Source: JALVCQ01 sp964452325
GTDB lineage: Bacteria; Bacteroidota; Bacteroidia; JAADEI01; JALVCQ01
NCBI GenBank assembly: GCA_964452325.1
Contig: CAYVLB010000082.1
Location: 1-8,656 of the forward strand
DNA length: 8,656 nucleotides
Direction of reading: 5' to 3'
The stretch's first letter is position 1. Each line of letters opens with the position of its first letter. Position numbers and translations under genes: made by a program. Under the pieces are notes generated by a model, which was not told the origin of the DNA, searched no databases, and saw nothing but the letters and a program-made list of their open reading frames with translations. Below are positions 1 to 7,398 of the stretch, piece after piece.

Positions 1-1
1 A

Positions 2-3000
2 CCGCCGTTGGGTCGATCGAATCAAATGCGATGGGTAGATACGACCTATGGATCTTTTATTCAATTGGCAGATGTTTATCGGGGGAGTGTTCGGTGGGTG
101 GGGGTACTTCCATTGACGAAGCGCATTCCTTTGTTGCAGGGTCGCTGGGGGGAGATATTGGCATTGAATCAATGGGGGAAAGTATCGTTTTCCGATCGCG
201 AGGGTATGCCTGTAACTGTTGGCCATCGCACACTGATTCGAATTCGTTCGGTTCCTTTACCGGGGCTGTTAGAGTTCTTACTGTTGCTAGGGTGGATCAT
301 GGGGTGGGTTGCGATGGGGGTGTGGATCTGGTATGTACTACCTAGGGGGGTTCGTCGTTTGAGTGTGATTATTCCTGCCTTGATGGCGGGGTCATGGGGT
401 GCTCCCATAGGATTGGAGCAGGGGGGAGTGTTTTCGCCCCATTTGTTTGCTCATGCTCCTTATTTGCAGTCTTTGTTTGAGGGGCTGATGTGGATGCTCG
501 TGGCATCAATGCTTTGGGAATGGGGGTGGTGGTGGCTATCACAGCGGGTGCGTTGGCGATGGGTCCGACTTATAGTGGGGGTTGGGTTGGCAGGATTGGG
601 GGGAGTGGCTATGGACCTTTTGATGCAGGAAGTGGTAGACAATACTTCTCTTTCGTTTGATTTCTCGAATTTGATGCAGTTGTCGTTGGTACATTGGTTA
701 CTGCTGGGAGGGATTCTCATTGCTTTTGGGGCTTGGGCCCGTGGTATCGGATATTTTTTATTTCCGATATGGCGTCGTTCCCGGCATTCAGGGAAGTGGT
801 TATTGGGATTGGCTTTGGGATGGGGAAGTGGTAGCATTATCGGTCCGTTGATAGGGGAGGTGGGGATATATTCCGCTACTATTTGGATGATGGGATTGAT
901 TTTTGCTTCGGGGATTGTTGGCATTTCGGTTCGATATCGGTTGCCCCCCTGGTTGATGGCTGCATTACCAGTGGCTTTGATTGGGGGAGGGATGCTGACG
1001 CATTATCAGCAGGTGAAGGAAAGAGCTCAGTTTGAGTTGGTGGCCCGTAAGTTAGCGACAGCACGAAACATTGAACATGAATATTTGTTGTTGGAGGCTT
1101 TTCAACACATTCAGCAAGACCCTTACGTGCGTCGATGGGCGAGTGATTCGCATTACGTAGAATCAATCAGATCTCGCATTCGCAACATCCATTTACAGCA
1201 GTTGGCCCTTTACTATGATATTACGGTGATGTATTTGTTGGATACGGCGGATTCGGTGCCTTTTCGCTTGGTTACAGATTATAAGCAGATACAACCAATT
1301 GATACAGGTGATCGTTTGTATGTGGTTCATAGTGAAGATTTTCAGGTCCATTATTTGTTGGTAGTGCCGATTCGGTATGACTCATTGCATACCATACGTT
1401 TGTGGATACACCTTCGTCCTCGCATTACGTTTGAGGAGAGTCCTTATTTTGAACTGACGCGTCATCCGACGCTGAGTTTGTTGGATCGTTTTCGGATTCG
1501 CCATTATGCGATTTATCATCAGGGTCGTTTAATACGTGCGTATGGGGAATATCCTTATCCGCGTCGTTTGGATGATGATTTCCCTTGGCAAGATGATCGT
1601 CATTATCGTCATTATCGGATTGCGGTGGGGGCTAGCAATGTGATTATCCTGACCCGTCATCGAGACACTTTTTGGCTTCAGGTAGGGCGTTATACGGTGC
1701 CGGTAATGTTGGTAATGATATGGTGGTTATTGATGTGGATGCTGGTGTTGTTAGTGAGAACGCGGGGTCGGGTGCGGCGTATGTTTCCTCATTCGTTTCG
1801 AGGTCGCATTCAGTTTTATTTTGTTGTGATCATTCTGGGGATTCTAGTTGCTACTTTCATTTGGGCCCCGGTGTTGATGCGTTCTGCTTTTGAAGAGAAT
1901 AATCAGAAACAATTAATTACTACGTTACGCAAGGTATATCAGTATTTACAGGCGGATCCCATTCCTTCGGAGGCTGCGGCTACGAATGTGGAGGCTATGG
2001 AAGGTTGGTTCCATCAGCTGGGCTATTTGTTACGGACGGATATTCATTTGTTTGATTTTTCGGGAGCTTTACTGGTAAGCACCCGACCCGTGCTTTTTGA
2101 AGTGGGTATTTTGTCGCCGTTGATGAATCCGGCGGCTTATTGGGAATTTCGTCGTCGACTACCGATTCATCAGGTGCTTCCTGAGCAAGTGGGCGATCTT
2201 CGATATATGGCTGCCTATTTACCGGTGGTGAGTACTGACAATATGATCTTGAGTTATTTGAATATTTCCCGTTATGTACGGGCATCGGATTTTGAGGACT
2301 CACTCAATCGGATGCTGGTGTTGATGGCCAATGCCAGTGTGGTATTGTTGTTAGTTATGTTGGTGATTAGCATGTTGATTACTTCGGGTTTGATTCGTCC
2401 GCTGGTGTTACTTAAAGAGCGAATGGCATCGTTTCGGTTAGGTGAAAGTACGGATCCGATCCATTGGCCCCACGACGATGAGTTTCGTCCGTTGGTGATG
2501 ACCTATAACCGTCTTTTGAAGGCTTTAGAAGAAAGCGTTACTGCCCTTGCCCGATCGGAACGAGAACGCACTTGGAGAGAAATTGCGCAACAGGTGGCCC
2601 ACGAAATCAAGAATCCCCTGACGCCAATGCGGTTGCGTATCGATCAGCTCCTTCGGCGATATGATCCTACCAATCCCCAATGGCAGGACTATTTCCACAA
2701 GACCATGGATGCCTTGCGTCAGCAAATCGACTTGCTGAGCCGCATTGCCGGTGAATTTTCTGAATATGCCCGTATGTCGCCTTCTCGCCCTGTGATTATG
2801 GATGTGTGGCCCCTGGTGCGGCGCATTGTGGATACGTTTAAGGATACGACCCATGTCCGAGTTGGACTCGGGGAGCCCCCCCTTTCTGCTATGGCGTGTG
2901 TAGATCCCCATCATTTCCAGCAGATTTTAGTGAATTTGATAAAAAATGCTATTCAGGCGGTCCCTGTGGAACGTTCGGACGGATATGTTATGGTCCGTCT

Positions 3001-3229
3001 TCGCACCCAGAAGGAAGGGCTAATTGTGATGGTTGAAGATAACGGTGACGGTATCCCCGTGGAGATTCAGTCACAAATTTTTCAGGTACGCTTCTCGACC
3101 AAAAGCAGTGGTCGGGGATGGGGATTGGCATTGGTGGAACGATTGGTCCATCAAATGAATGGTCGCATTTGGTTTGAAAGTACGCCCGGTCGAGGTACTA
3201 TCTTTTATGTGTACTTTCCACATCGATAG
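2..3229 (+). CDS. NtrY-like multi-pass sensor histidine kinase (5' end outside window)
   Basis: A membrane sensor kinase that should autophosphorylate on a histidine and pass the phosphate to a response regulator. The frame is open to the left edge (CCG CCG precede the TTG at 8), so the true start lies outside and the TTG is probably internal. Numbering from the TTG, hydrophobic segments lie near 86-111, 116-135, 155-177, 185-206, 224-254, 262-282, 287-308 and 313-333. A roughly 230-residue extracytoplasmic region follows, then segments near 562-585 and 602-624, a second extracytoplasmic Cache/PAS-like region (about 625-765), a last segment near 769-796 and a HAMP domain (about 795-848). The H-box is VAHEIKNPLTP with His865; the N-box is NLIKNA (976-981); the G1 box is DNGDGIP (from 1011). 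The order HAMP then HEIKNPLTP is typical of NtrY kinases, and large multi-pass versions are common in Bacteroidota. The G2 box is unusual: GRGWGLA (1035-1041) instead of GxGLGLA. No partner regulator is visible. The kinase call is firm; the signal sensed is unknown. Confidence 0.93.
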   Translation, partial: PPLGRSNQMRWVDTTYGSFIQLADVYRGSVRWVGVLPLTKRIPLLQGRWGEILALNQWGKVSFSDREGMPVTVGHRTLIRIRSVPLPGLLEFLLLLGWIMGWVAMGVWIWYVLPRGVRRLSVIIPALMAGSWGAPIGLEQGGVFSPHLFAHAPYLQSLFEGLMWMLVASMLWEWGWWWLSQRVRWRWVRLIVGVGLAGLGGVAMDLLMQEVVDNTSLSFDFSNLMQLSLVHWLLLGGILIAFGAWARGIGYFLFPIWRRSRHSGKWLLGLALGWGSGSIIGPLIGEVGIYSATIWMMGLIFASGIVGISVRYRLPPWLMAALPVALIGGGMLTHYQQVKERAQFELVARKLATARNIEHEYLLLEAFQHIQQDPYVRRWASDSHYVESIRSRIRNIHLQQLALYYDITVMYLLDTADSVPFRLVTDYKQIQPIDTGDRLYVVHSEDFQVHYLLVVPIRYDSLHTIRLWIHLRPRITFEESPYFELTRHPTLSLLDRFRIRHYAIYHQGRLIRAYGEYPYPRRLDDDFPWQDDRHYRHYRIAVGASNVIILTRHRDTFWLQVGRYTVPVMLVMIWWLLMWMLVLLVRTRGRVRRMFPHSFRGRIQFYFVVIILGILVATFIWAPVLMRSAFEENNQKQLITTLRKVYQYLQADPIPSEAAATNVEAMEGWFHQLGYLLRTDIHLFDFSGALLVSTRPVLFEVGILSPLMNPAAYWEFRRRLPIHQVLPEQVGDLRYMAAYLPVVSTDNMILSYLNISRYVRASDFEDSLNRMLVLMANASVVLLLVMLVISMLITSGLIRPLVLLKERMASFRLGESTDPIHWPHDDEFRPLVMTYNRLLKALEESVTALARSERERTWREIAQQVAHEIKNPLTPMRLRIDQLLRRYDPTNPQWQDYFHKTMDALRQQIDLLSRIAGEFSEYARMSPSRPVIMDVWPLVRRIVDTFKDTTHVRVGLGEPPLSAMACVDPHHFQQILVNLIKNAIQAVPVERSDGYVMVRLRTQKEGLIVMVEDNGDGIPVEIQSQIFQVRFSTKSSGRGWGLALVERLVHQMNGRIWFESTPGRGTIFYVYFPHR

Positions 3230-3243
3230 GATCAAACACGTGC

Positions 3244-3251
3244 TACCTTTG
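3244..3251 (+). promoter_or_regulatory. Putative Bacteroidota -7 promoter box (TACCTTTG)
   Basis: TACCTTTG matches the Bacteroidota housekeeping -7 consensus TAnnTTTG. It lies in the short gap after the kinase stop codon. Transcription would start a few bases downstream, around 3256-3260, leaving a leader of roughly 20 bases to the GTG at 3277. I found no convincing TTTG/TTG -33 element at the usual spacing, so this is half a promoter by sequence. An identical octamer precedes the methyltransferase gene on the other strand. Confidence 0.4.
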
Positions 3252-3276
3252 TGCTCGTTTGCTAATTAATGGGGCC

Positions 3277-6200
3277 GTGAAAGGTACATGGGGCGTAGCT
3301 GTTTTATTATGGGGTGCTTATGGGGTATTTTCAGCATTTGCTCAGTGGTATGAGCCATTTGATCATCCTCAAGCATTGCAAGAATGGGTAGGTGATACGG
3401 ATGCTTTTGCTGTTGAGAGTGGACGGCTCCGATTAGATGACGACTCGCCCCAACGGGTGGTAGCCATATGGCATGAGGTGATATTGACTGATACCGTTGA
3501 ATGGCAAGTTGTGGTTGATATGCCGTTTCCGCCTTCGGGACAGAACAATGCACGGATTTATTTAATGAGTGATAGTGCACACCCTCAGCCTTCAACGGCT
3601 TATTATCTGCAATTGGGTCAGAGTGGTGGTGTCGATGGCATTGACTTGGTGCGGTGGGACAGCGCGGGGGTCATGCCGATTGTGCATGGTATCGACAGTA
3701 GCATTGCTCAAGGTATGTTGGGAGTGCATCTACGGGTTCGGTATCTTCATCCGGGTAGGTGGGAAGTGTATTCTGATGTGGGAGGGACAATGCACCTTGA
3801 AGGGGTTGGGGTGGATACAATGATGCTCCGCAATGGTTTTTTCGGCCTGTATTGTCGGCACACATCATCTCGCCGGAGGTCCTTTGCTTTTGATGATGTA
3901 TATGTTGGTCCTCCCCCGATGGATACCATTCCCCCGAGGATTCGAAAATTGACGGTGATCAACGCGGGCAATCTGCAGCTACATTTTACCGAACCCATTG
4001 TGTCAGGCATGCCAACTGATACTCACCGTTTCCATCTTGTTCCGTATCGTCCAATTCAGTCGGTGGGTTGGCAAGACTCGTCGGTAGTGTTGGCATTAGG
4101 CGTTCCGTTAGATGGACGCCGTTCTTATGTGGTGATATGTGATAGTATTGTTGATACTGCGGGCAATGTGCGGGTCGTTGATAGTCTCCAGTTTGTTTAT
4201 TACGTGCCGATGCTGGGCGATGTGGTGATTAATGAGATGATGGCGGATCCTGTACCCAGCCGTGGGTTGCCCGTTGCTGAGTTTGTGGAGTTGTTGAATA
4301 CCACCCCTTGGCCTATTCCATTGGGTGGATGGCGACTGGGTGATCTGGGACGTACAGCCATATTCCCCGATGATACATTGCCACCTGGTGGTTATCTGAT
4401 ACTTACGTTGCCGATGAATCGTGATTCGTTTTCAGGCCTTGTGATATCCCTTCCGATGATGCCAACCCTCAACAACTCGGGCGACTCGCTTTTTCTGGAA
4501 ACTGCTGACAGTGTGCTGATGGATAATGTTCGTTATGCCCGGTCGTGGCATTTACCCGGCCGACAAGATGGTGGATGGTCATTGGAGCGCATTTCGCCTT
4601 TCAACTCGTGTAATGGACCAGAAAATTGGACCTCATCAAGTCATCCTAACGGTGGCACTCCCGGATTGCCCAATTCGGTCTACAACCCGTTTGCTGATAC
4701 TGTTCCACCCCGCATCATCGATGCCCATTTCGAAGATGACCACCGACTCCGCCTTGACTTCAGCGAACGAATCTTTCTCGATTCCCTGCATTTGTCTGCG
4801 ATGCCTGCCCTTCCCTTATGGTCTGATTCACTTGCTGCCGACCAGCGGACCCTCTGGATAGATTTTCACGGATTGGTTGTGGGTAATATCCCCTACCGTT
4901 TTGTGATTTGGGGGGTAATGGACTGCTGGGGCAATCAGGCCCCCATTTATCTGACAGTTGTACGCCAAGTTCCCATGCCCGCCCGTCCCTTTACGGTACG
5001 CATCACCGAGTTGATGCCCGACCCTGACCCACCAGTCCGGCTGCCCAATTCGGAGTATGTGGAGTTGATGAATATCTCGGAGGACACGCTCCAATTGTGG
5101 GACTGGGTCCTTTCCGATGGGAATCGAAGGGCTACCCTTCCCCCTTACTTGTTGTTACCACAATCTTATGTGATTCTTGTTCATGCACGTGATTCCGCAT
5201 TGTGGTCTTCCTATCCTAATGTATTGCCCATTCAACATTTTCCGTCGCTGAACAATGATGGAGATTCTCTTTTGTTATTCGACCCCGTTGGGACCCTTAT
5301 CGACTTTGTGGAATACACCCCTGCATGGGGCGTTTGGAACGTTCTCAAAGCCGAGGGAGGTTGGTCTTATGAGATGAAGGATCCATCGATTCAATGTCGT
5401 ACCCCGCTTAACTGGGGGTTTTCGGATGACCTGTTGGGAGGTACGCCTGGTCGTCCGAATGTTGTCGTGCCCTTTGAAGATACCATGACGCCATTTTTAC
5501 TTGGGGCTGAACTGCGGGATCCATATCATCTGCGTCTTTTTTTTAGTGAATCTATCCATCCGACGGCATTATTGGAACCTGTAAACTATCTTGTAGATGA
5601 CTCGATATCTCCCATTGGTGTTTTTCCAGATTCCCTTCGGTTTCGGTATGTGACGCTTGCACTGCCTGTGGGGCTGGATTCTGGATCATCGCACTCCCTT
5701 TTGATAAGTGGTGTCGTTGACTGTGGAACAAATCAGGTGCATCCTCCGCGCCTTTTGTTTGGCACTCCGGTACCTCCTGCACCGGGTGATTTAGTAATCT
5801 CTGAAGTGTTGGTGCAACCAGATGCTGATGGAGTCGAGTTTGTAGAACTCTATAATCGAACAAACCGATGGATTGATGCTACGAATGTCTGGTTAGTTCG
5901 TATTTCTTCTGATACGTTGGTGAGCCGTGCCGTTCGGTTTCCAATGCCGGCAATGCCTCCGAATGCCTACTGGGTATTTACCTCAGACCCAGTAATGCTC
6001 CAGCAACGCTATGCGGTTGTCCATCCTGAATGGGTGTATCAGGTTGACTTGTTCAGTCTTCCTGATGATTCGGCCCGTTTAGCCATCCTTACCTCGACCA
6101 TGCAACCCATTGATCAGATGGCTTATCATACTTCGATATTACGTCCTCCGTATATACCAGATCCACGTGGACTTTCCATTGAACGGCGTGCTGACGATGC

Positions 6201-6621
6201 CGATGGTCTGCGACCTGCCACATGGAGCTATGCATCTACAATGGTCGGGGCAACCCCTACTGCGCCCAATTCACAAGTGATTCCGGAGGTCCAATCGTGG
6301 CGATCTCAACCGGCCACTTTATCATTTTATACCCTGACCCCTGATGGGGACGGCGTGCGCGATCGGCTGCAGATTCACTATCGTTTCCCAGAAGGAGGAT
6401 ATCACGTTACGCTGACGGTGTTCGACCGAAACGGCCGCTGGGTATATCACCAGCAGACTCCCGATCGTATTGGTTCTCAAGGCGTTTTTGAGTGGAGCCC
6501 TCAGACCAGTGATCATCGTTTACTGCCTCCTGGTCTATATTTTGGCATATGGGAATATTACCATCCCGTTTCTGGCCAACATGGGGCATTTCGATTCAGT
6601 TTTTCGGTAGTGTATCCGTAG
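3277..6621 (+). CDS. Secreted lamin-tail-domain (LTD) repeat protein with Ig-like domains and FlgD/CHU_C-like C-terminus
   Basis: About 1114 residues from the GTG at 3277. This start gives a compact signal peptide (MKGTWGVAVLLWG..., cleavage likely after SAFA, residue 22, before QWYEPF) with no lipobox cysteine, so a signal peptidase I substrate. A TTG at 3259 would add six residues; neither start has a clear Shine-Dalgarno. Modules: an N-terminal beta-rich, LamG-like region (about 24-210); Ig-like 1 from DTIPPRI (216); LTD1 from GDVVINEMM (314); Ig-like 2 from DTVPPRI (474); LTD2 from FTVRITELM (572); Ig-like 3 from DTMTPFLL (735); LTD3 from GDLVISEVL (837); and a C-terminal beta-domain (about 1012-1114) with PDGDGVRD (1022-1029) and a PPGLYFGIW strand. 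Each LTD has an EFVELLN/EYVELMN/EFVELYN strand, and the first two end in a C..P.NW...GGTPG pattern. This architecture is familiar from Bacteroidota; the tail resembles FlgD Ig-like or type IX secretion type-B sorting domains. A surface or extracellular role is inferred; the ligand is unknown. It lies just downstream of the kinase and may be co-transcribed or use its own promoter. Exactly six cysteines occur, in a regular pattern. Confidence 0.9.
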   Translation: MKGTWGVAVLLWGAYGVFSAFAQWYEPFDHPQALQEWVGDTDAFAVESGRLRLDDDSPQRVVAIWHEVILTDTVEWQVVVDMPFPPSGQNNARIYLMSDSAHPQPSTAYYLQLGQSGGVDGIDLVRWDSAGVMPIVHGIDSSIAQGMLGVHLRVRYLHPGRWEVYSDVGGTMHLEGVGVDTMMLRNGFFGLYCRHTSSRRRSFAFDDVYVGPPPMDTIPPRIRKLTVINAGNLQLHFTEPIVSGMPTDTHRFHLVPYRPIQSVGWQDSSVVLALGVPLDGRRSYVVICDSIVDTAGNVRVVDSLQFVYYVPMLGDVVINEMMADPVPSRGLPVAEFVELLNTTPWPIPLGGWRLGDLGRTAIFPDDTLPPGGYLILTLPMNRDSFSGLVISLPMMPTLNNSGDSLFLETADSVLMDNVRYARSWHLPGRQDGGWSLERISPFNSCNGPENWTSSSHPNGGTPGLPNSVYNPFADTVPPRIIDAHFEDDHRLRLDFSERIFLDSLHLSAMPALPLWSDSLAADQRTLWIDFHGLVVGNIPYRFVIWGVMDCWGNQAPIYLTVVRQVPMPARPFTVRITELMPDPDPPVRLPNSEYVELMNISEDTLQLWDWVLSDGNRRATLPPYLLLPQSYVILVHARDSALWSSYPNVLPIQHFPSLNNDGDSLLLFDPVGTLIDFVEYTPAWGVWNVLKAEGGWSYEMKDPSIQCRTPLNWGFSDDLLGGTPGRPNVVVPFEDTMTPFLLGAELRDPYHLRLFFSESIHPTALLEPVNYLVDDSISPIGVFPDSLRFRYVTLALPVGLDSGSSHSLLISGVVDCGTNQVHPPRLLFGTPVPPAPGDLVISEVLVQPDADGVEFVELYNRTNRWIDATNVWLVRISSDTLVSRAVRFPMPAMPPNAYWVFTSDPVMLQQRYAVVHPEWVYQVDLFSLPDDSARLAILTSTMQPIDQMAYHTSILRPPYIPDPRGLSIERRADDADGLRPATWSYASTMVGATPTAPNSQVIPEVQSWRSQPATLSFYTLTPDGDGVRDRLQIHYRFPEGGYHVTLTVFDRNGRWVYHQQTPDRIGSQGVFEWSPQTSDHRLLPPGLYFGIWEYYHPVSGQHGAFRFSFSVVYP

Positions 6622-6626
6622 TGTAT
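6605..6626 (+). repeat. 11-bp imperfect tandem duplication spanning the LTD stop codon
   Basis: CGGTAGTGTAT (6605-6615) is followed directly by CCGTAGTGTAT (6616-6626), identical at 10 of 11 positions. Because 11 is not a multiple of three, the first copy is read GTA GTG TAT and the second is read one frame over, which creates the TAG stop of the LTD gene. The repeat is seen directly; whether it arose by slippage is inference. Confidence 0.5.
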
Positions 6627-6660
6627 GGGGAGTTAGACCAGATTGCCGACGGGTGGGGCG

Positions 6661-7341
6661 TTACTCTTTCACAATGAAAGAAGGAGATCGATAGAAAGGA
6701 TTTTTGAGGATCTTGATGTTTTTGTCTTTGAAAAATTCCTCAACAGCGATGGTTTCTCCTGCCACAACTCCATAATCATCGAGCATAATAATGCCGTTTT
6801 TGACGACCCTATCATATAAATTTTCCAGGATGAATTTGGTGGCATCGTATACGTCAACGTCGATATGTAGCAATGCAATCCGTAGATGGGGGTTTGCTTT
6901 GAGGAACGGATGAAGCGTTTCTCGAATGTCTCCTGCAATAAGTTCGTAATTTTTAATGCCCTTACGTTCCAAAAGTTTTTCTAACTCCTCTTTTGAAATG
7001 CCGTGTCCTCCTTCCTGTTCGAATACCCTGATAAATTGCTGGTCTTCTTCCAGTGAGATATCGTCGGGGAATTTACCAAATGCGTCAAATCCGTAGACTT
7101 TTCGGGAATAAGTAGTTTCCAGTAGGTCGCGAAAGGAAAGTAGTCGAACGAGAGATGCTCCTTTGTAGACTCCGAATTCTAAAATGTCGCCGGGGATGTC
7201 AACGATTTGTTGGTAGATTTCCCATTGCCCGAGTAATTTGCCAATTCTGCCTGTGCCACATGTCAGGTAAAATCCGTTTTCGTAGTTCCATTCCTGGGAA
7301 AGATCAACGGTATAGTGCATTGTAGATCGTGAATTATTCAT
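6661..7341 (-). CDS. TylF/MycF-family class I SAM-dependent O-methyltransferase
   Basis: 226 residues, close to the size of this family (Pfam TylF: macrocin O-methyltransferase TylF, MycF, NovP), which transfers methyl from S-adenosylmethionine to a sugar hydroxyl, usually with Mg2+. Visible landmarks: SAM-binding loop GDILEFGVYKGASL (51-64); YGFDAFGKFP (83-92), matching the family's GFDtFeGfP; GDIRETL (137-143); HIDVDVYDATK (159-169); and LDDYG (187-191). Asp161/163 and Asp188/189 sit where the family places its metal ligands. There is no signal peptide, so it should be cytoplasmic. The ATG at 7341 is used; an ATG at residue 8 is an alternative and no Shine-Dalgarno decides. In Bacteroidota such enzymes often occur in surface-polysaccharide or sugar-modification loci, but no glycosyltransferase is visible here, so the substrate is unknown. 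Sampled 60-base rows are 40-47% GC against about 53% in a sampled row of the LTD gene, a mild hint of separate origin. Its 3' end converges on the LTD gene across 39 bases. Confidence 0.88.
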   Translation of the reverse strand: MNNSRSTMHYTVDLSQEWNYENGFYLTCGTGRIGKLLGQWEIYQQIVDIPGDILEFGVYKGASLVRLLSFRDLLETTYSRKVYGFDAFGKFPDDISLEEDQQFIRVFEQEGGHGISKEELEKLLERKGIKNYELIAGDIRETLHPFLKANPHLRIALLHIDVDVYDATKFILENLYDRVVKNGIIMLDDYGVVAGETIAVEEFFKDKNIKILKNPFYRSPSFIVKE

Positions 7342-7398
7342 AGTTAGAGATTTTGATTGCTATTGTATTACCGTTTGGGGAATATCATACGTGGATGA

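Noticed and set aside
8..10. TTG at 8 as the kinase start codon
   Set aside because: The frame continues upstream to the window edge, there is no ribosome binding site in view, and the first 80 residues look like the middle of a folded extracytoplasmic region rather than an N-terminus.
460..924. 154-codon open frame on the minus strand inside the kinase gene
   Set aside because: It lies wholly opposite the membrane part of the kinase; its Pro/Thr/Asn/Ile/His-rich product is what antisense reading of Gly/Trp/Leu/Val codons gives, with no recognisable domain.
1598..1615. Two tandem copies of CGTCATTAT in the kinase gene
   Set aside because: Only two 9-base units, encoding part of RHYRHYR in an extracytoplasmic region; compatible with chance codon repetition.
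2525..2914. 129-codon minus-strand open frame opposite the kinase H-box region
   Set aside because: The sense strand here encodes the conserved NtrY catalytic motifs; the antisense product shows no motif and no start signal.
5552..5863. 103-codon minus-strand open frame inside the LTD gene
   Set aside because: It shadows well-conserved Ig-like/LTD sequence and its product is low-complexity, rich in His, Gln and Pro.
6622..6660. Possible bidirectional terminator in the convergent gap
   Set aside because: I could not find a stem of useful length or a T-tract in these 39 bases on either strand.
6669..6938. 89-codon minus-strand open frame in another frame of the methyltransferase gene
   Set aside because: It overlaps the TylF-like frame, which carries the SAM and metal motifs; this frame has none.
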